Shown piece after piece: positions 1-5,155 of a stretch of DNA of 6,211 nt (position 1 is its first letter; every line of letters starts with the position of its first letter). Made by a program: the position numbers and the translations under genes. This DNA is from Planctomycetota bacterium (GTDB lineage Bacteria > Planctomycetota > UBA11346), in the NCBI GenBank assembly GCA_947470885.1, contig CANIXE010000135.1, positions 1-6,211 on the forward strand, written 5' to 3'. Under the pieces are notes generated by a model that saw only the letters and a program-made list of their open reading frames with translations, was not told where the DNA came from and searched no databases.

Positions 1-218
1 CCTTGATGGTCCGCAAGACCCTCGAGAGCGCTGTTGCCAATGCTTCGACGGTTGGCGGCATTGATCCGATGGATCTGGTCGTTGTCGACTCTCGCGTTGA
101 CAAGGCTCTGGTCATCAAGCGCTTCCGTCCGGCTGCCAAGGGCCGCGCTGCCCACCGCCAGAAGAAGTGCTCCCACATCACCATCGCGGTTGCCGTTCCG
201 GCCGCCGCCAAGGCCTGA
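1..218 (+). CDS. rplV: 50S ribosomal protein L22, partial (3' end only)
   Basis: The window opens inside this gene; the first complete codon is at base 3 and the TGA stop is at 216-218, so only the last 71 residues are seen. L22 binds several 23S rRNA domains, and its long beta-hairpin lines the peptide exit tunnel. The visible part carries the family pattern: the helix 'RKTLESAVANA', then the hairpin region with 'IKRFRPAAKGRAAHR', then the closing strand 'SHITIAVAV', matching E. coli 'RAKGRADR...SHITVVV'. The protein ends in a short Ala/Pro/Lys tail. The TTG and ATG codons at 3-8 are internal Leu and Met residues, not starts. rpsC follows after 7 nt, as in the standard S10 operon. The identification is secure; the N-terminus lies outside the window. 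Confidence 0.96.
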   Translation, partial: LMVRKTLESAVANASTVGGIDPMDLVVVDSRVDKALVIKRFRPAAKGRAAHRQKKCSHITIAVAVPAAAKA

Positions 219-220
219 GG
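217..220 (+). promoter_or_regulatory. Ribosome binding site of rpsC overlapping the rplV stop
   Basis: GAGG lies 5 nt before the rpsC ATG at 226 and shares two bases with the TGA stop of rplV. This placement fixes the rpsC start at 226 rather than the in-frame upstream ATG at 34, which would lie within rplV. It suggests that translation of rpsC is coupled to that of rplV. Confidence 0.7.
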
Positions 221-225
221 ATCCC

Positions 226-864
226 ATGGGCCACAAGATCAATCCCCTCGGTTTCCGCGTCGGTATCACCGAGCCACATCGCTCGAACTGGTACGCCAAG
301 GGGCCCAAATACGCTCAGATGGTCCTGCAGGATTACAAGATCCGCACGTTCCTGAAAGAGCGCTTCGCCTCGGCCGCCGTTGAAAAGATCCACGTCGAAC
401 GCAAGAACGAACGCGTGATCATCACCATGCACGCCGGCCGTCCCGGTGTGATCATCGGTAAGCGTGGCGCCGAGATCGAATCCCTGACCAAGCACCTGGA
501 AAAGGTCGCAGGCCAGGCGGTCAAGGTCAACATTCAGGAGCTGCGCAAGCCTGACTTGGTGGCCCAGCTGGTTGCTGAGAACGTCGCCGAACAGCTGGAA
601 CGCCGTGGGTCCTTCCGCCGCGCCATGAAGCGCGCCGTCGAAGCCACAATGAACGCCGGCGCCAAGGGCTGCAAGATCAACATCTCAGGTCGTCTCGGTG
701 GGGCTGAAATCGCCCGCGTCGAACACGACAGCGCTGGCAGCGTGCCCCTGAACAGCCTCGATACCAAGATCGACTATGGTTACGCCACCGCGCGTACCGC
801 AGCCGGTATCATCGGTGTCCGCGCGTGGGTCAACCACGGCAAGTACAGCGATCTCGATCGCTGA
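226..864 (+). CDS. rpsC: 30S ribosomal protein S3
   Basis: S3 binds 16S rRNA in the head of the small subunit and helps form the mRNA entry site. At 212 aa it is shorter than E. coli S3 (233 aa) because it lacks most of the basic C-terminal tail. It begins with the family start 'MGHKINPLGFRVGI'. A type II KH domain follows at about residues 40-108, with its GxxG loop G78-K79-R80-G81. The C-terminal domain has 'SFRRAMKRA' and 'SGRLGGAEIAR'. R131, R132 and K135, equivalent to the E. coli residues implicated in mRNA helicase activity, are present. Unlike E. coli, the stretch after 'EIAR' reads 'VEHDSAGSVPLNSLDTKIDYG', so the usual 'EWYREGRVPL' is replaced; 'GSVPL' is reminiscent of PVC-group S3. 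The ATG at 226 is chosen because it gives the family N-terminus and has a Shine-Dalgarno site. Confidence 0.98.
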   Translation: MGHKINPLGFRVGITEPHRSNWYAKGPKYAQMVLQDYKIRTFLKERFASAAVEKIHVERKNERVIITMHAGRPGVIIGKRGAEIESLTKHLEKVAGQAVKVNIQELRKPDLVAQLVAENVAEQLERRGSFRRAMKRAVEATMNAGAKGCKINISGRLGGAEIARVEHDSAGSVPLNSLDTKIDYGYATARTAAGIIGVRAWVNHGKYSDLDR

Positions 865-910
865 TCCGATAGCGGAACCAGTAACGCCTTAGGTCCCAGG
901 ACTACCTCCG

Positions 911-1339
911 ATGCCTCTTCTTCCCGCCCGCGTCAAATACCGCAAGCAGCACACCCGCGGCCATCGCCTCGACCACGTTGCCACCGCTGGCAACACCCTG
1001 GCCTTTGGCGACTTTGGCATCCAGGTCATCGAAAGCGGGGCAATCACGGCGCGCCAGCTCGAGGCTGCCCGCTTGACCGCGGCCCATTACCTGGGTCGTT
1101 CGGGCAAGATGTGGACCCGGGTGTTCCCCCACACCCCGGTTACCAAACATCCCGCTGAGACCCGCATGGGTTCGGGCAAGGGTGAGGTCAACTACTGGGC
1201 ATCCTTTGTGGATGCCGGAACCGTGATCTTCGAGTTCGCTGGTGTGACCGAAGAGATGGCCCGTGAGACGATGCGCCGTCAGGCCTTCAAGCTCGCGCTC
1301 AAGGCCCGGATGATCAAGCGCACCGGCAACGTCGGCTGA
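911..1339 (+). CDS. rplP: 50S ribosomal protein L16
   Basis: L16 sits at the base of the large-subunit central protuberance near the A-site tRNA and is needed for peptidyl transfer. The protein is 142 aa, a little longer than E. coli L16 (136 aa). Family landmarks in order are 'RVKYRKQH' near the N-terminus, 'LAFGDFGIQ' (30-38), 'ITARQLEAAR' (45-54), 'RVFPHTPVT' (70-78) and 'ETRMGSGKGEVNYW' (83-96). R85 corresponds to the E. coli arginine hydroxylated by the oxygenase RoxA/YcfD; whether it is modified here cannot be known. AGGA at 898-901, 9 nt before the ATG, is a plausible ribosome binding site. The gene follows rpsC after 46 nt and is followed by rpmC after 16 nt, the standard order. Confidence 0.98.
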   Translation: MPLLPARVKYRKQHTRGHRLDHVATAGNTLAFGDFGIQVIESGAITARQLEAARLTAAHYLGRSGKMWTRVFPHTPVTKHPAETRMGSGKGEVNYWASFVDAGTVIFEFAGVTEEMARETMRRQAFKLALKARMIKRTGNVG

Positions 1340-1355
1340 AGAACAAGGAAATTCC

Positions 1356-1550
1356 ATGAAGAAGACTGCGAAAGCCGAATTGCGCGCTAAAAGCGCCGAA
1401 GATCTGAAGAAGGAGGCCCAGGGCCTCCGGGATCAGATGCTGAAGGCCCGCTTTTCCACCGTCCTTGAAGGCAAGACACGGGGCGTGAAATATCGTGAGG
1501 TGCGGCGCCAGATCGCCCGCATCGAAACCATCCTCGGCGAGAAGGCCTGA
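1356..1550 (+). CDS. rpmC: 50S ribosomal protein L29
   Basis: L29 is a small two-helix protein near the peptide exit, next to L23, where it contributes to docking of nascent-chain factors. The 64-aa product is of normal size (E. coli 63 aa). It has the first helix with 'SAEDLKKEAQGLRDQMLKAR' (13-32), a short linker, and the second helix ending in 'VRRQIARIETIL' (49-60), the family signature. The N-terminus is very Lys/Ala-rich. AGGA at 1346-1349 gives a 6-nt spacer to the ATG, a good ribosome binding site. rpsQ starts only 4 nt after the stop, so the two are probably translated together. Confidence 0.96.
   Translation: MKKTAKAELRAKSAEDLKKEAQGLRDQMLKARFSTVLEGKTRGVKYREVRRQIARIETILGEKA
1539..1545 (+). 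promoter_or_regulatory. Ribosome binding site of rpsQ inside the end of rpmC
   Basis: The purine run GAGAAGG in the last codons of rpmC lies 9 nt before the ATG at 1555. It supports that start over an in-frame upstream start at 1495, which would add 20 non-family residues lying inside rpmC. It also points to translational coupling of L29 and S17. Confidence 0.5.
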
Positions 1551-1554
1551 ACCG

Positions 1555-1827
1555 ATGACTACTGAATCCAGCATTGATCGCGGTAACCGCAAGCGCGTCG
1601 TTGGCACGGTCGCCTCGGCTAAGATGGACAAGACCCGCGTGGTCGCCGTCACCGAGCTGCGCCGCCACCCGTTGTACGGCAAGTACGTGAAGCGCACCCA
1701 GAAGTTCCACGTCCATGACGAAAAGAACGAAGCCAAGGAAGGCGACAAGGTTCTCATCATCGAGACCCGTCCCCTGTCCAAGACCAAGCGCTGGCGCCTG
1801 ATGCAGATCGTCGAACGCGCCGTCTAA
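1555..1827 (+). CDS. rpsQ: 30S ribosomal protein S17
   Basis: S17 is a primary 16S rRNA-binding protein with an OB fold that helps assemble the body of the small subunit. The 90-aa product (E. coli 84 aa) has the core 'KRVVGTVASAKMDKTRVVAV' (13-32), then 'HPLYGKYVKRT' (38-48), 'HDEKNEAKEGDKV' (53-65) and the S17 signature 'ETRPLSKTKRWRL' (70-82). A short N-terminal extension, 'MTTESSIDRGN', precedes the core. The start is set by family alignment and by the short gap after rpmC. A 51-nt gap separates it from rplN. In E. coli this junction is the boundary between the S10 and spc operons; no promoter is recognisable in the gap here, so the two may be joined in one transcript. Confidence 0.97.
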   Translation: MTTESSIDRGNRKRVVGTVASAKMDKTRVVAVTELRRHPLYGKYVKRTQKFHVHDEKNEAKEGDKVLIIETRPLSKTKRWRLMQIVERAV

Positions 1828-1878
1828 GACGTCCTCCGAACCACTTTCCAGACTCTCCCAGAAGCGAAGGCAGACCCC

Positions 1879-2247
1879 ATGATCCAGATGCAGACCTGGC
1901 TCGACGTAGCCGACAACAGCGGCGCCAAGAAGGCGATGTGCATCAAGGTCCTCGGCGGATCGCACCGCCGTTACGCCTCTGTGGGCGACATCATCGTGGT
2001 CGCCATCAAGAAGGCGATTCCGACCAGCGATGTGAAGCAGAAGGCGGTCGTCAAGGGCGTGATCGTCCGCACCGCGGCCCCGATCCGTCGTGAAGACGGC
2101 AGCTATGTCCGCTTCGACAACAATGCGATCGTTCTCCTCGACAAGGATAACAACCCGGTCGGGTCGCGTATTTTCGGCCCAGTGGCCCGTGAGCTGCGCG
2201 GCAGGAATTTCATGAAGATTATCAGCTTGGCTCCTGAAGTGGTCTGA
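1879..2247 (+). CDS. rplN: 50S ribosomal protein L14
   Basis: L14 lies at the subunit interface, binds 23S rRNA, forms an intersubunit bridge with the small subunit, and in bacteria is the docking site of the silencing factor RsfS. The product is 122 aa, close to the near-invariant family length. Landmarks are 'MIQMQTWLDVADNSGAKKAM', the conserved 'VLGGSHRRYASVGDIIV' (24-40), 'GSYVRFDNNAIVLL' and 'GSRIFGPVARELR' followed by 'FMKIISLAPEV' at the end. AAGG at 1867-1870 stands 8 nt before the ATG. The TGA stop is followed directly by an in-frame TAG (2248-2250), a tandem stop. A 61-nt gap leads to rplX. Confidence 0.98.
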   Translation: MIQMQTWLDVADNSGAKKAMCIKVLGGSHRRYASVGDIIVVAIKKAIPTSDVKQKAVVKGVIVRTAAPIRREDGSYVRFDNNAIVLLDKDNNPVGSRIFGPVARELRGRNFMKIISLAPEVV

Positions 2248-2290
2248 TAGAACTTCCGCCCCGCTGACCGAAGACCACCCAAGCATTCAC

Positions 2291-2306
2291 CGAGAAGACG
2301 AGAAGA
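2291..2306 (+). repeat. Perfect tandem duplication of an 8-bp purine-rich unit before rplX
   Basis: CGAGAAGA occurs twice in direct tandem, ending 2 nt before the rplX ATG. Each copy contains GAGAAG, a weak Shine-Dalgarno-like run. The first copy lies 11 nt and the second 3 nt from the start codon, so neither has the ideal spacing. The repeat itself is seen directly; its role is inference. Confidence 0.6.
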
Positions 2307-2308
2307 TC

Positions 2309-2683
2309 ATGCCCAGCAAGGTTAAAAAGCCCGCGCCCACGAAGGTCCAAAAGATCCATATCCGCACCGGCGACAAGGTCGTTGTGCTGAGCGGCGACAC
2401 CAAGGGCAAGACTGGTACCGTGATCAAGGTGTTCCCGAGCGAGCTCAGGGCCTTGGTCGAAGGCGATGCCGCGATCTATGATACCAAGCACGTCAAGGCC
2501 AATCCCCAGGCCAACATCGAAGGTGGACGCCAGCAAAAACTGCGGCCTCTCCATGTTTCGAAGCTTGCCCTGCTTGATCCCACGACCAATAAGGCTACCC
2601 GCGTCCGTCGTGAACGCACCGCTGCCGGCGTCGTCCGTGTGGCCAAAAAGTCCAACCACCGTTTCGAAGCGTCCCCGAAATAA
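2309..2683 (+). CDS. rplX: 50S ribosomal protein L24
   Basis: L24 is an early 23S rRNA-binding assembly protein near the exit tunnel. The 124-aa product is longer than E. coli L24 (104 aa). It has a Lys/Pro-rich N-terminal extension, 'MPSKVKKPAPTKVQK', before the core. The KOW motif falls at about residues 18-46, with 'IRTGDKVVVLSGDTKGKTGT'. It is followed by the conserved 'TKHVKANPQANIEGG' (59-73), 'LHVSKLALLDP' and the 'ATRVR' segment. The basic tail ends in 'SNHRFEASPK'. The ATG at 2309 is the only start that keeps the full core, but its ribosome binding site is poor, made of the tandem CGAGAAGA repeat. The extension could be trimmed if a later start were used, though no better in-frame start is obvious. 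Confidence 0.96.
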   Translation: MPSKVKKPAPTKVQKIHIRTGDKVVVLSGDTKGKTGTVIKVFPSELRALVEGDAAIYDTKHVKANPQANIEGGRQQKLRPLHVSKLALLDPTTNKATRVRRERTAAGVVRVAKKSNHRFEASPK

Positions 2684-2734
2684 TCTGTATCTGAGCAGAC
2701 CTCGGACGATCGAACCAGGATTCCAGCAAGAGCC

Positions 2735-3286
2735 ATGAGCAACCTCCAGAAGACATCCAAGCAGCTCTACCAGGAGCAGCTTCCCGCCATCCTAGTGACC
2801 CACGGCGTGAAGAATCGCTTGGCGGGTCCGAAGATCGACAAGATCTGTCTGAGCATGGGTGTCGGCCGCGCTGTCGCCGATGGCCAGATCCTGAACGTCG
2901 TCTCCGAACATCTGACCCAGATCGCTGGTCAGAAGGTGGCGATCACCAAGGCGAAGAAGGCGGTGGCCAACTTCAAAACCCGAATCGGTGTGAAGATCGG
3001 TTGCCACGTCACCCTGCGCGGTGAACGCATGTGGGCCTTCCTTGACAAGCTCATCAATTTGGCTGTGCCTCGCATCAAGGACTTCCGTGGTCTCAGCCCC
3101 AAGGGCTTTGACGGTCGCGGTAACTACAATATGGGCTTGCGTGAGCAGGCCCTGTTCCAGGAAATCGTCCTTGAGAAGCTGGAGCACAACCAGGGTCTCA
3201 ATATCACGATCTGCTTCCGGAACAGCACCGACGCCGTGAGCCGCGATGTGCTCAAGGCGTTGCGCATGCCCTTCCGCGAAAAGTAA
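2735..3286 (+). CDS. rplE: 50S ribosomal protein L5
   Basis: L5 binds 5S rRNA together with L18 and forms part of the central protuberance, contacting the small-subunit head and P-site tRNA. The 183-aa length is standard. Landmarks in order are 'NRLAGPKIDKICLSMGVGRA' (27-46), 'LTQIAGQKVAITKAKKAVAN' (60-79), 'GVKIGCHVTLRGERMWAFLD' (85-104) and 'RIKDFRGLSPKGFDGRGNYN' (113-132). The motif 'LREQALFQEI' follows where E. coli has 'VREQIIFPEI'. The ATG at 2735 matches the family N-terminus. The ribosome binding site is weak: AAGAG sits only 2 nt from the ATG and AGGA (2717-2720) 14 nt away. In E. coli the S8 repressor site lies around this start; no such structure could be recognised by eye here. 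Confidence 0.98.
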   Translation: MSNLQKTSKQLYQEQLPAILVTHGVKNRLAGPKIDKICLSMGVGRAVADGQILNVVSEHLTQIAGQKVAITKAKKAVANFKTRIGVKIGCHVTLRGERMWAFLDKLINLAVPRIKDFRGLSPKGFDGRGNYNMGLREQALFQEIVLEKLEHNQGLNITICFRNSTDAVSRDVLKALRMPFREK

Positions 3287-3311
3287 ACCGGGATCTGCAA
3301 AGGATACCATC

Positions 3312-3617
3312 ATGGCCAAGAAATCCCGCATCAATCGCAATGAAGCTGTCAAGAAGCTGTGCGACAAGTTCCGTGTCCAGCGCGAGGCTCTGCGTGATCG
3401 CAGCAAGGACCTGAAGCTGAGCCTGGAAGAACGCATGGAGGCCCGGGCTGCCCTTGACCTGCTGCCGACCAACAGCTCGCCGACCCGCTACCGTCTGCGC
3501 TGCTCCCTGACTGGCCGTAGCCAGGGCAATCTGCGCAAGTTCGGCATCTGCCGCAACGCGCTGCGCCTGCTTGCCCACCAGGCTGTCCTGCCCGGTGTGA
3601 CCAAGGCCTCCTGGTAA
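3312..3617 (+). CDS. rpsN: 30S ribosomal protein S14, long form without zinc ribbon
   Basis: S14 binds 16S rRNA in the small-subunit head near the A site. The 101-aa product is the long form, as in E. coli, not the 61-aa zinc form. The C-terminal half is diagnostic: 'LPTNSSPTRYRLRCSLTGRS', 'NLRKFGICRNALR' and the terminal 'PGVTKASW'. The four zinc cysteines of the short form (two CxxC pairs) are not all present: C64-x-x-T67 and C80-x-x-A83 keep one cysteine of each pair, so zinc binding is not expected. A third cysteine, C17, is unrelated. AAAGGA (3299-3304) with a 7-nt spacer supports the ATG at 3312, rejecting the longer in-frame opening at 3246 that lies inside rplE. Confidence 0.98.
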   Translation: MAKKSRINRNEAVKKLCDKFRVQREALRDRSKDLKLSLEERMEARAALDLLPTNSSPTRYRLRCSLTGRSQGNLRKFGICRNALRLLAHQAVLPGVTKASW

Positions 3618-3659
3618 TCTACGGACCTGCCGCGAACCCCAACCTGAGCTGAACTGACC

Positions 3660-4058
3660 ATGAGCTGCACCGATCCCATCGCTGACATGTTGACCGTCAT
3701 CCGTAACGGACTGTCCGCCAACAAGAAGTCCGTCACCGTGCCGTTCTCGGCCATCAAGACCGGCATCTGCCAGGTGCTGAAGGATGAAGGCTACATCATC
3801 GGTTTTGATGTGCTCGACACCAAGCCGGCGAAGACGGTTCAGATCACCCTGAAGTACGGTACGAGCGGCGAGGCGGTCATTCATCATATCGATCGCGTTA
3901 GTACCCCGGGTCTGCGCCAGTACTCCGGTAGCGGTGAACTTCGTCCGGTCATGCGTGGCTTTGGTATTTCCATCCTGTCCACGTCGAAGGGAATTCTTTC
4001 CGACCGGGTCTGCCGCAAGCAGAAAATCGGCGGCGAAATCCTCTGCGTCGTCAAGTGA
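3660..4058 (+). CDS. rpsH: 30S ribosomal protein S8
   Basis: S8 is a primary binder of the central domain of 16S rRNA; in E. coli it also represses the spc operon by binding its mRNA. The 132-aa protein (E. coli 130 aa) has the N-terminal signature 'DPIADMLTVIRNG' (5-17), 'VPFSAIKTGICQVLKDEGYI' (27-46) and the C-terminal rRNA-binding part with 'GFGISILSTSKGILSDR' (100-116), 'CRKQKIGGEILCVV' at the end. The cysteine-containing ending resembles PVC-type S8. There is no good Shine-Dalgarno sequence: the 42-nt gap offers only GAG 11 nt upstream of the ATG. The start is nevertheless firm because it gives the exact family N-terminus. TGAACTGACC occurs both immediately before the ATG and starting at the stop codon. 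Confidence 0.98.
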   Translation: MSCTDPIADMLTVIRNGLSANKKSVTVPFSAIKTGICQVLKDEGYIIGFDVLDTKPAKTVQITLKYGTSGEAVIHHIDRVSTPGLRQYSGSGELRPVMRGFGISILSTSKGILSDRVCRKQKIGGEILCVVK

Positions 4059-4106
4059 ACTGACCGCTCATCCCTGATCCTCATCGTCTCGGCATCGGAA
4101 TTCATC

Positions 4107-4661
4107 ATGAGTCGCATCGGCAAGCTCCCCATCGTCCTCCCCACCGGCGTCCAAGTCACGGTCAGCGGTCAGACGTTGACGGTCAAGGGTCCCAAGGGAT
4201 CCTTGAACGTCGCTCTGGCGGCCGGTATCGGTGCCAAGGTCGAGGGTGCTCAGGTCACGGTCAGCCGGTCGGATGACCTCAAGCAAACGAAGGCCATGCA
4301 CGGAACAACTCGTGCTGCCATCAAGAACCATATCAAGGGTGTAACCGAAGGTTACAGCAAGTCCCTCGAGATCGTGGGCGTCGGTTACCGCGCTGTTCTT
4401 CAGGGCAAAAAGCTGAATCTGAATGTTGGTTTCGCCAACACCATCGAGGTTGAGATCCCCACCGGCATCACCGTGACGGTTCCGGATCAGACCCATGTGA
4501 ATGTGAGCGGATTGGACAAGGCCCTAGTTGGTCAGGTCGCTGCTGACATCCGCGCCGCCCGCAAGCCTGAGCCCTACAAGGGCAAGGGTGTCCGCTATGC
4601 TGGTGAGGTCGTACGCAAGAAGGCTGGCAAGTCTGCCGCCGGCGCCGGCGCCAAGAAGTAA
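4107..4661 (+). CDS. rplF: 50S ribosomal protein L6
   Basis: L6 binds 23S rRNA near the sarcin-ricin loop and the factor-binding site. The 184-aa protein (E. coli 177 aa) shows the two tandem L6 folds, roughly residues 1-82 and 83-170. It begins 'MSRIGKLPIVLPTGV' and has 'VKGPKGSL' (26-33), the domain junction 'GVTEGYSKSLEIVGVGYRA' (78-96) and the L6 signature 'PEPYKGKGVRYAGE' (154-167). An Ala/Gly/Lys tail of about ten residues follows, encoded by a GC-rich, self-complementary stretch at 4638-4652. The ribosome binding site is weak (GGAA, 4097-4100, 6-nt spacer). The gene lies 48 nt after rpsH and 47 nt before rplR. Confidence 0.98.
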   Translation: MSRIGKLPIVLPTGVQVTVSGQTLTVKGPKGSLNVALAAGIGAKVEGAQVTVSRSDDLKQTKAMHGTTRAAIKNHIKGVTEGYSKSLEIVGVGYRAVLQGKKLNLNVGFANTIEVEIPTGITVTVPDQTHVNVSGLDKALVGQVAADIRAARKPEPYKGKGVRYAGEVVRKKAGKSAAGAGAKK

Positions 4662-4708
4662 TCTCGTCCAGCACACTCCTCTCTGTAGTTAGCATCAAGG
4701 AATACGAT

Positions 4709-5077
4709 ATGGACCAGAACAAGGCAAAACGGGCGGCCATCGCCACCAAGAAAATGCGCATTCGGAAGCGCGTCTACGGAAGCACCGAACGTCCTCGTCT
4801 GTCGGTTTACCGCAGCGAGAAGCATATCTACGGCCAGATCATCGACGATGTCCAGGGCAAGACCCTGTTCGCCGCCAGCAGTCTGTCGAAGGATATCGAA
4901 GTCCAGATCAAGGATCTGAAACCTTCTGAGATCGCCAAGGTCGTCGGTGAGGCACTCGGCAAGAAGGCTTTGGCCGGTGGCGTTGCCCAGGTCGTGTTCG
5001 ACCGTAACGGTCGCCGTTACGGTGGACGCCTCGAAGCTTTGGCTGAAGGAGCCCGCGCCAGCGGGTTGCAATTCTAA
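4709..5077 (+). CDS. rplR: 50S ribosomal protein L18
   Basis: L18 binds 5S rRNA and attaches it to the large subunit with L5. The 122-aa product is of typical length (E. coli 117 aa). The basic N-terminal tail 'RAAIATKKMRIRKRVYG' leads into 'ERPRLSVYRSEKHIYGQIID' (27-46), then 'GKTLFAASS', a helix containing 'VGEALGKKALAGGVAQVVFD' (79-98), and the closing 'RLEALAEGARASGLQF'. The usual 'YxYHGRV' element reads 'NGRRYGGRL', a mild departure. AAGGA at 4697-4701 with a 7-nt spacer supports the ATG at 4709. The 78-nt gap to rpsE is the widest in the window. Confidence 0.97.
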   Translation: MDQNKAKRAAIATKKMRIRKRVYGSTERPRLSVYRSEKHIYGQIIDDVQGKTLFAASSLSKDIEVQIKDLKPSEIAKVVGEALGKKALAGGVAQVVFDRNGRRYGGRLEALAEGARASGLQF

Positions 5078-5140
5078 TTCACCACTTAACATCTCGCCCC
5101 CTCCAGACCGGTCCCTAATGACAGGCGGTTGCGGAGTGCC

Positions 5141-5146
5141 AGAGGA
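5141..5146 (+). promoter_or_regulatory. Ribosome binding site that decides the rpsE start
   Basis: AGAGGA lies 9 nt before the ATG at 5156. It argues for that start and against the in-frame TTG at 5129, which would add nine residues and place this purine run inside the coding region. Confidence 0.7.
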
Positions 5147-5155
5147 ATCTCAGCT

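Noticed and set aside
97..102. TTGACA resembling a -35 promoter box, also at 3042-3047
   Set aside because: No -10-like box follows at 16-18 nt in either case, and both lie inside conserved coding sequence (Val-Asp-Lys and Leu-Asp-Lys codons).
34..225. Upstream in-frame start that would extend S3 by 64 residues
   Set aside because: The added part lies within rplV, has no family counterpart, and the ATG at 226 has a Shine-Dalgarno site and the exact S3 N-terminus.
1387..2286. A 299-codon open frame on the minus strand across rpmC, rpsQ and rplN
   Set aside because: It runs opposite to three certain ribosomal-protein genes and shows no recognisable domain. Long antisense frames are expected in GC-rich genes with biased third positions.
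2684..2734. Possible S8 repressor-binding structure before rplE
   Set aside because: Only very short complementary pairs (such as TCTG/CAGA) were found by eye, not a structure like the 16S S8 site; folding would be needed to claim it.
2792..3887. Two overlapping minus-strand frames of over 200 codons opposite rplE, rpsN and rpsH
   Set aside because: Same reason: they are shadows of conserved genes, with no family resemblance and no ribosome binding site noted.
4638..4652. Self-complementary GCCGGCGCCGGC run near the end of rplF, considered as a terminator
   Set aside because: It encodes the Ala/Gly tail of L6, is followed by no T-run, and overlapping palindromes here follow from repeated GCC/GGC codons.
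5106..5113. 8-bp palindrome GACCGGTC before rpsE
   Set aside because: Palindromes of this length are expected by chance in several kilobases of GC-rich DNA, and it has no special placement.
5129..5155. TTG start giving a 203-aa S5
   Set aside because: The AGAGGA site at 5141-5146 favours the ATG at 5156; the extra nine residues match no family sequence known to me.
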